This document shows, piece after piece, positions 54,077 to 63,491 of a stretch of 64,000 nucleotides of DNA. The notes under the pieces were generated by a model. The model did no database searches. It was given only the letters and a program-made list of their open reading frames with translations, and was not told the origin of the DNA. Within the stretch, counting starts at the first letter, position 1. Every line of letters begins with the position of its first letter. Source of the DNA: Macrothele yani. Its lineage: Eukaryota; Arthropoda; Arachnida; Araneae; Macrothelidae. The stretch covers positions 118,791,072-118,855,071 of the forward strand of contig CM076999.1 of assembly GCA_039090855.1 (NCBI GenBank), given 5' to 3'. The position numbers and the translations under genes are program-made.

Positions 54077-55177
54077 TGCATTTGTTCCCTGTCTCCCCAC
54101 TGATTTGTGGCCAGCTTTGCAGTAATATTTCGCCAAGATCCTTGGTTGATGACGGAAGAGTGGAATTACTCCTTAGGTTCCTCTCCAGTATATCCCACAG
54201 ACCCTCAATGGGGTTGAGGTCAGGACTTTGTGGTGGCCAATTCAAGTGTGCGAATGATGCCTCGTACTCCTCGAACCAATCTTTCACAATTTTAGCGTGA
54301 TAAATCGTGGCATTGTCATCCTGAAATAGGCCGTTGCCTTCAGGGAAGAAAAATTCCATTGATGGAATAAGGTGGTCATTCAGTATGCTGAGATACTCAG
54401 GTGACTACATTTTATTGCTGCATAGTGTTGCTGCGCTTAGACCAGCCGAACAGGAGCAACCCCAGATCATAAAACACTTCCTCCTGAGTCCTGCACAGTG
54501 GGTACAGTACAGGAAGAGTCCAATACTTCACGCGGTTCCCTTCGAACCCTGATGCGTGCAGCATGTTGGAACAGAGTATACCTCGACTCATCAGACCACA
54601 TTACTCTCCTCCATTGCGCAGCAATCAATCTTTATGTTCCGTGGCGAATTGGAGGGTTTTTTTCCGTTTATCACTAACCAGTGGTTTCCTTTTTGCAACA
54701 CCGCTGTTTAATCCCAGTCCTTAAAGTTCTCGTTTCATCGTGCGAGTGGAAATGGTCTTGCTTCCACTATTGAACAGGGTTGCGAGTTTTAGTGTCGTTC
54801 TTTTGCGATGCAATTTAACTAAGCGTTTTAATGATTTTTGGTCTCGATATTCAGGACTGTTTTCCGACCACACAGTTTCCTTGAAGTTGATGCTTCACCG
54901 CCATCATTCCACGATTTAATAATGCGTTGGACAGTTCGTAATCCGGTACCAGTGATTTCAGCAATCTCCTTGCAGGTCTTCTTCCCTTTCCACGACCGCG
55001 TATAACGTCTTCCGCCATGATCGCTTAGAACTGATGAGCTGCACGCTCATCACGTTCCATTTAAAGGTTGTATTGGCCCAAGCATTATGCAAATATTCGA
55101 AATGCTTCACCAGTCATGCCCTCCTCGGTATTTACATGTTTCCATTTACACCGCGACTTTTTTGTGGCCAGGCAGTG
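54077..55177 (-). mobile_element. Tc1-type element 3, 3'-truncated, broken transposase
   Basis: The right end GCCAGGCAGTG (55167-55177) is followed by TA. Reading minus, the start lies near 55018 (MAEDVIRGRGKGRR). A heavily frameshifted middle follows, then NGLFQDDNATIYHAKIVKDW (second Asp) and PPQSPDLNPIEGLWDILERN (Glu). It is truncated at 54076 where it abuts the mariner fragment. Confidence 0.88.
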
Positions 55178-55349
55178 TATTACGGGCAAATGCAGCACTA
55201 GTAGGCAAGTGTACCTAATATACACTGAAGTGCCAAAAGTCATGGGATAGCAGTATGCAAATTTTTAACTGGCGCTGCCGTCGTATAAAGACTTCGTCGA
55301 ACGCCACGATTAAATTATCGGAGTTTGAACGAGACATGGTAGTGGGAGC

Positions 55350-55691
55350 CAGACGGACGTGACATTCAATTTCCGAAGTTGTGCGAACATTCAACATTCC
55401 TCGACCCATGGTGTCACGTGTGTACTGAGAATAATACCTCATGGAAGGCATTACCGCACATCATGGACAACGCAGTGGCCGACCATGGGTGCTGAATGAC
55501 CGTGGCTTGAATGTCACGTCCAGACGGACGTGACATTCAATTTCCGAAGTTGTGCGAACATTCAACATTCCTCGACCCATGGTGTCACGTGTGTACTGAG
55601 AATAATACCTCATGGAAGGCATTACCGCACATCATGGACAACGCAGTGGCCGACCATGGGTGCTGAATGACCGTGGCCTGCGGCTTCTGAC
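55350..55691 (+). repeat. Recent 171-bp tandem duplication in Tc1 element 4
   Basis: The segment from CAGACGGACGTGACATTCAA to TGCTGAATGACCGTGGC appears at 55350 and 55521, essentially identical. It duplicates the helix-turn-helix coding region and puts the transposase out of frame. Confidence 0.95.
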
Positions 55692-56508
55692 CAGGATTGT
55701 CCATGCTAACAGACAAGCGACACTGTCTCAAATAACATCCACATTCAATGCAGGAGGTGCCAGAGACATATCCATCAGGTCAGTGCAGCGTAATTTAGTA
55801 TCCCTGGGATATGGGTGCAGAAGACCCACAAGAGTGACTTTGTTGACTCCACGACATCGGACACAGCGCCTCACTTGAGCTCTTAAACATGGTAATTGGA
55901 ACCTGGAAGCCTGGCAACACGTGGCGTGGTCCGATGAATTACGCTACAAGTTGTTACGAGCTGATGGTAGGGTTCGGGTGTGGCGCAGACCTCACGAGGC
56001 CATGGACCCAAGCTGTCGACAAGGCACTGTGCAAGGTGGTGGTGGTGGTTTCATACAAGTGTGAGATGTATTTCGGTGTCACGGTTTGGATCATCTGGTC
56101 CTCGTAAACACGTCATTAACCGGTAATCGCTTTGTGGCGCTGCTTAGTGACCATTTGCAGCCATTCATATATTTCATGTACCCCAACAAAGATGGGATTT
56201 TCCAGGCGGACAATGCACCATGTCATCGGGTCCAAGTTGTCCAAAACTGGTTCGTGGAGTATTCTGGACAGTTCCGAAGGACAGTGTGGCCACCACGTTT
56301 GCCCGACATGAACCCAATAGAGCACTTATGGGAAATGGTGGAAAGGTCCATTTGCACCCAAGATCCTGCACCTACTAATACCAGGGAATCGTGGGCGGCT
56401 GTTCAGTTAGCATGTCTCAACATCTCTCCAGAAGTTTTCCAGCCACTTGTGGAATCGATGCCACGTCGAGTTGCTGCAGTGCGTCTGGCTAGAGGAGGTC
56501 TTACATGA
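55612..56508 (+). pseudogene. Tc1 element 4 transposase, broken
   Basis: The frame at 55612 gives GQRSGRPWVLNDR, then RQATLSQITSTFN, then VQRNLVSLGYGCRRPTRV. A stop follows at 55876, and another frame carries HVAWSDELRYKLLRADGRVRVWRR (first Asp). Then come GGGG, FQADNAPCHRVQVVQ (second Asp) and MNPIEHLWEMVERS (Glu) to [17 protein letters not shown] near 56508. The catalytic residues are all present but lie in different frames. The N-terminal start is lost in the duplicated region. Confidence 0.88.
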
Positions 56509-56510
56509 TA

Positions 56511-58086
56511 CACTGCTGGACAATTGCTAAGGACGAATCATAAACGGCTATATAGCGCATAAAAAAGTAAGTGTGGTTGGATGCCAAGTGAAATAAAATA
56601 ATGTCAGAATGCCAGGACATTACAAGAAAGACAATTTATTGTGCTCTGAAATCCAGAAGGCTTTGGAACGTGTTCAAAGGACAAACAGGCCATTTTGTGC
56701 AGAATACGTAAACGTGAAAAAATGCAATTACCGTCCGCAGGCGTTCCGGCGTAAGATGTCAATACAGGATATGGCCATAACGGAGGGCGATGCAAGATTC
56801 CACACGTCGTGTCATGCTTTGCACAACATTATCAAGCAGCTGTTGGGGTAATTTATCCCATTCCTCTGTCAGTGCACGGATGAGGGTGTCCTTGTTTATT
56901 GGAGGGCATAGGCGACCAGCAAGGCTCCTCCCCAAAGCATCCCACACATTTTCAATGGGATTCAGATCTTCTGGAGAACGTGCTAGCCATACGAGGCGTT
57001 GAATATCCTCGCTCTCAAGACACTCCTGGACAGCGACTGTTCGATGACATGTTGCGTTGTCGTCCATGAAAATGATACTATCACCGACAGCACCACGGAA
57101 CATGCGAACATGAGGTAGCAGAACATCATTAATGTATCGTTGGCCAGTCATAGTCCCAGTTGGAAGCACATAGAGGGACGTACGGCCATTGATCATGATG
57201 CCAGCCCATACCATGACACTACATGTCGGATATCGGTCCCTTTCCTGCATGTTTGCTGGACAATATGCAGTACCACTATCTCGCCAGATCAATTGTCGTC
57301 GACAATCAGACGACACTATCTCGCCAGATCAATTGTCGTCGACAATCAGACTGTATCTACTCTCATCTGAGAAGAGGACAGCAGACCAGTCGTTATCAGT
57401 CCAATTGCGATGTTGATGGCACCATTGCAAACGGGCGGTACGGAGACGTCTGGACAATGGGATGCACACAACAGGACGGCGGGCGTATAGTCCTCCTTCA
57501 TGCAAACGTCTGGCGACAGTTTTTCGGGAGATCCGCTTGCCAGTAGCAGCCATAAACTGATTTGCTACCTCACGAGCTGTGCTGCGCCGGTGTCTTTTTG
57601 TTGATAGCACTATGTACCGATCTTTTGCAGGTGTCGTACTGCGAACACGACCTCCCCCGTGACGTTTGCTACACTCTCCATTTGTTTGAAATGATTTCCA
57701 AAGCCTTGAAACAACACTGTGGCTGACGTCGAACTCTCTGGCAACATCTGTTATTTTTCGCCCTTCTTCAATCTTGCCAATAATACGGCCACGCGTAAAA
57801 TCATCTAGGTGATGTCGGGAAGACATACTGAAAATTGCAAGTTCGTCAATTGATTCTTTCCCTTTCAACTTTGCGTTTGAACAACAACGGTCAATACGCG
57901 TCAAATCCTTTATATCTCTTATCAGCGCTATGACGTCACGAACAAGTTCGGCAATCCAAAATTTGCATACGCACAACACGTCTTACTGTATCCCGCACTT
58001 ATGCTAATTTCCACATTTTCCTGCCTTCCATTTTATGGTTGCTATCGTTGCTATTGTCATCCGTCCTTAGCAATTGTCCGGCAGTG
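56511..58086 (-). mobile_element. Tc1-type element 5, nested, 1576 bp
   Basis: Ends CACTGCTGGACAATTGCTAA and CACTGCCGGACAATTGCTAA (reversed) between TA dinucleotides (56509-56510, 58087-58088). It interrupts element 4 just after its coding region. Confidence 0.95.
56759..57829 (-). pseudogene. Tc1 element 5 transposase, split by a 39-bp duplication
   Basis: The start MSSRHHLDDFTRGRIIGKIE near 57826 leads into the helix-turn-helix (REFDVSHSVVSRLWKSF), then STAREVANQF, then LFSDESRYSL (first Asp). A tandem duplication of about 39 bp at 57279-57352 (CTATCTCGCCAGATCAATTG) breaks the frame there. The frame 56759-57316 continues with VMVWAGIMINGRTSLYVL, then FMDDNATCHRTVAVQ (second Asp), then ARSPEDLNPIENVWDALGR. 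An extra Glu codon sits in SPEDLNPIE (usual SPDLNPIE), changing the catalytic spacing by one. Confidence 0.9.
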
Positions 58087-58147
58087 TATTATAGGTACGT
58101 ATCCCATGACTTTATTCAGTGTACTGGCATCTCAGTTTATATATGTA

Positions 58148-59356
58148 CACTGAAGAGCAATTGAATTAAAAGACAGCTGGCGTTACTCAAATGTGGCGCT
58201 GTGGGCAGCCATGTAAACGGAAACGACATGACGTATGCAGCGATCCGACAATATAAGGAGTGATGCGACGGGAATCAGTAAGAGTCGGACGCAGTATGGG
58301 TAAGACGAAGGATCTAAGAGCATTTGAAAGGGGGCAAATTGTAGGGGACCGACGAATGGGTCACTCCATCTTGGAAGTCGTGCAAGCACTGGGATTTTCA
58401 CGAGCCACTGTGTCACGGGTGCCCCGTGAGTACATCGAATCCGGTAAAACCATCCCTGCAAGGGCCAACTGCCGTGGACAATAGCGTATGGATGAGCGGC
58501 GTCATCGTCGGCTAGCTCGCATTGTAACAGCGGATAGACGGGCCACAGTGCAAGAAATCACTCGGCAATTTAACGCTGGTGCACAAAAGCGTGCAAGCAG
58601 CCACACCATTCAGAACCATTTCCTCGCTGTGGAGTACAGAAGCCATCGTTCCACGAGGGAACCGCTGCTGACCGCACATCACAGGGTGCAAAGATTAGCA
58701 TGGGCGCGGGAACATCGCCACTGGACCCTAGACATGTGGGAAAATATTGCCTGGAGATTCACGTTGGTACATGCGGATGGCAAGATACGAGTACGGCGTA
58801 AACCACATGAAGCGATGGATCCTTCTTGCCAGCATGGTACTCTTCAAGCTGGTGGGGGTGGCATTCGCGTCTGTGGACTGTTTACGTGGAATGAAATGGG
58901 ACCCCTGGTACGTGTGACATCGTCCCTCACAGGTCAACGTTATCGAGATATCCTGGACGACCTATTGCTCCCGTTTGTGCGTTTTCAGCATCCCACTGGG
59001 AACCTCATCCTGCAACAAGACAATGTACCGTGCCATCACTCCCGAATTGTATCCGAATGGTTGGATGAACACTCCACCGACGTGACCTCGCTTCCTTGGC
59101 CAGCTTGGTCACCTGAACTCAATCCCATCGAGCACATCTGGGATGCCATCGAGAGAGATGTTCGAGGCTCTGACCCTCCTCTATCATATCTTCGTAAACT
59201 GTGAGAGCTTGTTCATGGGTCGTGGATCCGTATGCCTTCCCAACGCTTCCGGTGTCTTGTCGAGTCCATGCCGTGACGAATCGCCGCCGTCATCAGGGCG
59301 AAAGATTGTGCTACACGTTACTAGACAGGTATCTCTAATTAAATTGCTCTTCAGTG
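58148..59356 (+). mobile_element. Tc1-type element 6, complete, 1209 bp
   Basis: Ends CACTGAAGAGCAATTGAATT and CACTGAAGAGCAATTTAATT (reversed) between TA (58146-58147, 59357-59358). It lies 24 bp downstream of element 4. Confidence 0.95.
58296..59320 (+). pseudogene. Tc1 element 6 transposase lacking the first catalytic Asp
   Basis: The start MGKTKDLRAFERGQIVGDRR is followed by the helix-turn-helix (VVQALGFSRATVSRV). A single in-frame TAG at 58482 interrupts it, after which the same frame runs 58488-59204. Where WSDESRFTL is expected it reads IAWRFTLVHADGK, so four codons including the catalytic Asp are deleted (near 58750). QQDNVPCHHSRIVSEW and [17 protein letters not shown] keep the second Asp and Glu. 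A frameshift near 59195 displaces the C-terminus, which continues as ESMP in another frame. Confidence 0.9.
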
Positions 59357-59359
59357 TAT

Positions 59360-60150
59360 TTGGATGTTTCCTCCTTTCAGTCTCATTACTTTTTTTCGCA
59401 TAATATTTTATCAGTATTTCCCAAGAACGTGGAATAACTAAATGTCCTGACAAACATTTTTGTTAATTAAAAAGGAAATAGGTGGCAATTACCTACCCAT
59501 GGGATATTTGGCAACTTAGTTACGGGTGTGTATACAACTAAATTAATGTCATGGCAAAAGTAACAATGTTGACTAAAAGACAGGATGTGTTTTCAAACAA
59601 AGATAAGACACTTGTTCTTCAGACGATCAGATCTAGCTCCGCGTAAAGGAAGGATCTTTCAGTCAAATACTTTATCAGCTGTTTCTATCGAAGAAATTAA
59701 ATTAGATTAGAATTTATATATCCTGTATCACACATTATCACGTGAGCGGGTTATAAAGCTCATAGATTGCCGAGCAAAAATTGAGCTTGAAAGCCTAAAA
59801 CATCTTATGTACTCTGTCCTGCTCATAGCTTTAGTGAATGACGTTGGAAAAGTTTCCGTAGAAATTGAGAACATTTTTGGCATTGCTCCAGAATGTTTAC
59901 TTTTCTGAAAATTCTTGTTTACTGTTCGCAAATTTTAGGTAAAGAACTCCCAATAATGACACCGTAAAACACTTTGAAAAAAGTTGGGAAAGTAGGATCG
60001 GTGCTATAAAACAGAGCTATTCAACCGATGCCCAGCGAATTATTAAAATCTGTCGTTTCTGCTTTATTTAAAAAAAATAATTTTCACATTTATTTTTAAA
60101 TTCTGTAATTCGTATTTATGGCTAAAAATGAAATCAAAGAAGTGCATGTA
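59360..60150. other. Intergenic, nothing recognised
   Basis: AT-rich spacer between Tc1 elements 6 and 7 with no supported content. Confidence 0.45.
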
Positions 60151-60312
60151 TACACTCAATGGACAAAATATTAGAGATACCTACCTAATAGCGTGTTGGT
60201 CCTCCTCTATCGCTAAAGCTGCCTGTACACGCCGAGGCATCGACTCCACCAGATGCCGGAGGTCATGCTAGCCATGCCTGTTGTAACATTGTCCACAGCT
60301 CCGCGCGAGACG

Positions 60313-61500
60313 TCAGTTTAGGATCCATGGATGTGATGTTTCTCTCCACGGAATCTCAGAGAGCTTCCACAGTGTTTTAATCCGGGGACCTTGGGGCCAC
60401 TGGATAGTTCCAAACTCAGATGAGTGTTCCTCGAGCCATGCTTGGGTGGTTGTGGCCCGGTGGGTCGGTGCATTGTCGTGCTGGAACAGCCAATCGGCTA
60501 CAGGATTCGCGAAGACCATGAAAGCGAGTAGGTGTTAAGCCAACATGTGCTAGTAGCGCTAGTTAACCTCTCCAGACACTCTAAGAGAACTAATGTGTCC
60601 AATCAAAAGGCTCTCCAAACCATCACAGAGTTACCACCACCTTCAACAGAGGCAACCTGGCACGACAGGGCCATGGCCTTATACTGTGGACACACTAAGG
60701 GAGCTAATGTGTCACATGAGAAGGCTCCCCAAACCATCACAGAGCAACCACCACCTTCAACAGAGATAACTTGGCACTACAGGGGCATGGCCTCATGCTG
60801 TCAACACACTAAGGGACCTAATGTGTCCATTCAAAAGGCTCCCCAAACCATCACAGAGTTACCACCACTTTAAACACAGCTGACTAGGCACGACGGGCCA
60901 TGGCCTCATGCTTTCGACGCCACACCTACACCCTCCGGTCAGCTGTGTACAGCTGATAACGGGATTCATCTGACCACACGACGGCGGGGGGGACCTGCAG
61001 AGGTTCAGTTTTGATGTTCCCGGCACCAGGCGAGACGTAATGTCCGATGACGAGCATTCAACGGTGGCACACGAGTAGCGCATGCATGAGCTACCGTAGC
61101 TCAGGGTATAAAGCGTGTGTGGTACCTTTGACGCTGCCTGGGCCTCCGACTTTTAACCCGGATGTGATTTGCGCCGACATTGTCAAGCTGTCGGTCTGTA
61201 CGAGCCTGAATAGACTACGTCGATCCTGGTCATATATGGCGTGTGGTAGGCCATTGCTTGCTTTCTGGGTCCGTCAATGGTATACTCGCGATACACCCTT
61301 GATACGGTTGCCATCGGAAGCTGTAGTGTTCGTACCACTTGTGAGATAGAATGACCCATCTGTCTAACGCCGACAATGCGTCCACGATCAAAGTCGTGCA
61401 GGTCACCACGTTTGCGCTGGTTCTTCGACTGCGATACACTGTTAGGAAACCCTGTTGTCCCGCCTGCATTCGGTTTGGATCTGTTCCACTCTCCGAAGGG
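60313..61500 (-). pseudogene. Tc1 element 7 transposase, heavily broken
   Basis: Minus frames include the helix-turn-helix neighbourhood in 61230-61500 and, at the other end, DWLFQHDNAPTHRATTTQAW (second catalytic Asp) followed by a frameshifted ending. The NPIE motif is not legible (GPRIKTLW stands in its place). The middle is replaced by a threefold tandem repeat at 60560-60900, so no working protein is possible. Confidence 0.78.
60560..60900. repeat. ~120-bp tandem repeat x 3 inside Tc1 element 7
   Basis: Three units share AAGGCTCCCCAAACCATCAC, CACCACCTTCAACAGAG and GGGCATGGCCTCATGCTG, at roughly 120-bp spacing. They form an open frame on the + strand, antisense to the transposase. Confidence 0.9.
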
Positions 61501-61639
61501 GATGCCCGTGTCAACTGCCTACCACCTCTATCTCTAATGTTTTGTCTACCCTCAGCAAAAGAGTTTACAAAATTTTCTTCGGAAACTTCAAATAACTTCA
61601 TATGAATTAAATAACAAGGAACTGTACACCAACTGTACT

Positions 61640-62280
61640 TAATGTAGTATAACTATACTAGTTATCCGAATTTCTTAGCGTTAAATAGGAATCAAAGTTT
61701 TCAAGTTTTCGCACATCAACCAGATGGCTTCTTCAAGGAAGGTAGACAGCAAACTACAAACTGAATAATAGAACGCTTCACCTAACAATAAACGAACAGA
61801 TGCGAACGTAATTGCGCTTTCAAAAACACGAGACGTTATATTCGTTTAGCACGCGAAATCATGGAAGAAAAACAAAAGGTATTCACTACTTGAAGAACTG
61901 GTTCCAAACCCGTGGCGCCGCCCCGGTGGCGCAGTGGTCTAAGGCGTTGTCCTCTGATCATTCGTCCGTAAGGGGTCCGGGTTCGAATCCCGATCAGGCA
62001 TGGATGTTGTGTTTGTCTTACGGCACTGGCTCTCTCCCTTCCCTGGAACCAGTGACCCTAAATTAGGGACGGGCGACTGCTTATAGCCCATTTGAGTTGC
62101 TCACGGTGGTTGTTAAACCTCCAATCAAAAAAAAAAAACCATGGCAACTACAGCGAGACGCTATCATTGCATGACTTGCTGTTGGTTATGATCTCCAGAG
62201 TTTCCCGAATGGCAGTAGATTTTGGGGTGGAGTAGGAAGCTAATTCTTTACGTCATCCGCACATAGGAACAGCGGACTTG
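61640..62280 (-). repeat. Second copy of the 20.5-20.95 kb repeat, with broken ORF
   Basis: Matches 20530-20900 in the same order, e.g. CACATCAACCAGATGGCTTC, AAGAACTGGTTCCAAA and ATGATCTCCAGAGTTTCCCG. On the minus strand the coding part reads ASYSTPKSTAIRETLEIITN before a stop. A SINE is inserted at 61916. About 75-80% like the first copy. Confidence 0.85.
61916..62138 (+). mobile_element. SINE, full length, inside repeat copy
   Basis: Complete SINE with A tail. Flanks CCCGTGGC and CCATGGC may be a decayed target duplication. Its insertion interrupts the repeat shared with 20.7 kb. Confidence 0.93.
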
Positions 62281-62995
62281 AACTTCACTTCTGTGGATAG
62301 GGCCTTCATATGAAACTGGTTAAAGGAATAGCCAGGAATTTACGCAGCTTTGAATGAAATACTCAAAAGAAAAAATAACGTTTCGTTTATTTTATTTTAT
62401 TTTTCAGTAGAAATGTAAAATACTAAGAAATCATTTGCTTTGCTTTATTTAGTTCATAAAGGTAGAAACGAAGTTCGGATGACGAGGAAACAGTTATTCC
62501 AGAGGACTTGAGGCCTCTTTTCACAGCCATAGCAATAATGCCTATATGCATATACACTGAAGTGCCAGAAAAAACTAGTACAGACGAGCTTATGCAAAAT
62601 ACATAGCAGCGTCACCTATGCTCATACTCGGTTGCGTCCGCCAGTGCGTATATAAAGCGATAGACATCCTTGCCAGCTATCAGAGCTGTTTTCGGCATGG
62701 TAATGGCAAGTAATAACGATTTAGGCGGTTTTCAACGCGGTGTCATAGTTGGCGCTCGTGAGATGGGCCATAGTATTTCGGAGGTAGAAACGAAGTTCGG
62801 ATTTTGCAAGGGTGTACCGTGACTACAAGAATTCCGGCAAAACCTCCAACCTACGATACCAGTGTGGCCGTAAAAAGACATTGGGTGAAAGTGACCATCG
62901 TCGGCTGTCAAGAATCATTTCACGCGATAGACGTGCAACACTCTCGCAGGTATTATCGGAATTCACTGCTGGAGCCTCAACAAGCATCAGCGTCC

Positions 62996-63175
62996 TGTAA
63001 CGTACCAGGAGATGGGACGTACCTGCCAGAAGGACGCACACGACATAAAGGCAGATAGGAATCAGAATAAAATGTCCGCGTAGCTTAATTGGTAGAGCAA
63101 CTTGTTCCGGAATGAGTGGACCCGGGTTCGAATCCTGGCGCGGATAAAAATGACGGAGAAATTCACTTCGTTATA
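62996..63175 (+). repeat. 5' LTR of the TRIM
   Basis: Begins TGTAACGTACC and ends TTCGTTATA (TG..TA rather than TG..CA). Contains AATAAA at 63066-63071 and the tRNA-like sequence at 63074-63146. Confidence 0.92.
63074..63146 (+). ncRNA. tRNA-like sequence in the 5' LTR
   Basis: A 73-base sequence with 7-bp acceptor stem (GTCCGCG with CGCGGAT, one G-T pair), D-arm with A box TAGCTTAATTGGTAGAGC, T-arm CCGGG/CCTGG around TTCGAAT and an exact B box GGTTCGAATCC. The anticodon arm is irregular: the loop would have 8 bases (TTCCGGAA) and the variable region 4. It is therefore not a canonical tRNA gene, though its pol III promoter boxes look intact. Confidence 0.85.
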
Positions 63176-63176
63176 A

Positions 63177-63188
63177 TGGCGCCCGAAC
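63177..63188 (+). other. Primer binding site of the TRIM
   Basis: TGGCGCCCGAAC begins one base after the 5' LTR. It is complementary to the 3' end of tRNA-Lys(UUU) as known from many retroelements, over 12 bases; further bases diverge. Confidence 0.8.
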
Positions 63189-63287
63189 TATCCGGATGAC
63201 CCGACCGTTCACAATCTCGCAATGGTGTGATGTTATTTCCACACCGCGAGATAGGAAAAATAAGAGCAGCACTTCAAAAAAAATACA

Positions 63288-63308
63288 AAAAGAAAAATAA
63301 GGGGGAGA
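63288..63308 (+). other. Polypurine tract of the TRIM
   Basis: The A/G-rich run AAAAATAAGGGGGAG, interrupted by one T, ends a few bases before the 3' LTR, the expected place for plus-strand priming. Confidence 0.7.
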
Positions 63309-63311
63309 TGA

Positions 63312-63491
63312 TGTAACGTACCAGGAGATGGGACGTACCTGCCAGAAGGACGCACACGACATAAAGGCAGATAGGAATCAGAATAAAATGTCCGCGTAGC
63401 TTAATTGGTAGAGCAACTTATTCCGGAATGAGTGGACCCGGGTTCGAATCCTGGCGCGGATAAAAATGACGGAGAAATTCACTTCGTTATA
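63312..63491 (+). repeat. 3' LTR of the TRIM
   Basis: Same 180 bp as the 5' LTR except A for G at 63420 in the tRNA-like part. AATAAA at 63382-63387. Confidence 0.92.
63390..63462 (+). ncRNA. tRNA-like sequence in the 3' LTR
   Basis: Second copy of the LTR tRNA-like sequence. The single difference improves pairing of the anticodon stem (ACTTA with TGAGT) and makes ATTCCGGAAT a perfect 10-bp palindrome. No run of four T follows on the + strand to the window end. Confidence 0.85.

Larger units (their letters stand above)
55223..58121 (+). mobile_element. Tc1-type element 4, carrying a nested Tc1
   Basis: Ends CACTGAAGTGCCAAAAGTCA and CACTGAATAAAGTCATGGGA (reversed) sit between TA dinucleotides (55221-55222, 58122-58123). 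The 1.6-kb element at 56511-58086 is inserted close to its right end. Confidence 0.93.
60153..61555 (-). mobile_element. Tc1-type element 7, decayed
   Basis: The left end CACTCAATGGACAAAATATT follows TA (60151-60152). The right end is degenerate but recognisable (ATCTCTAATGTTTTGTCTAC near 61531-61550). The same family supplied the fragments at 53104-53264. Confidence 0.85.
62996..63491 (+). mobile_element. TRIM: miniature LTR retrotransposon with tRNA-like LTRs
   Basis: Two 180-bp direct terminal repeats bracket 136 bp of interior. Target duplication GTCC is at 62992-62995 and 63492-63495. The interior starts with a tRNA-type primer binding site and ends in a purine tract, and has no coding capacity. 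The LTRs differ at one base by my reading, so the insertion is recent. It must use the reverse transcriptase and integrase of another element. Confidence 0.93.

Noticed and set aside
60532..60873. ORF with three proline-rich repeats on the + strand
   Set aside because: It is antisense to a Tc1 transposase and produced by a tandem duplication; kept only as a repeat finding, not as a gene.
41768..62060. tRNA genes in the SINE heads
   Set aside because: A and B boxes are present, but the sequences continue into a common non-tRNA body and A tail, so they are SINEs.
63074..63462. Two genuine tRNA genes
   Set aside because: Both lie in the TRIM LTRs, are almost identical and have an 8-base anticodon loop with a 4-base variable region; called tRNA-like instead.
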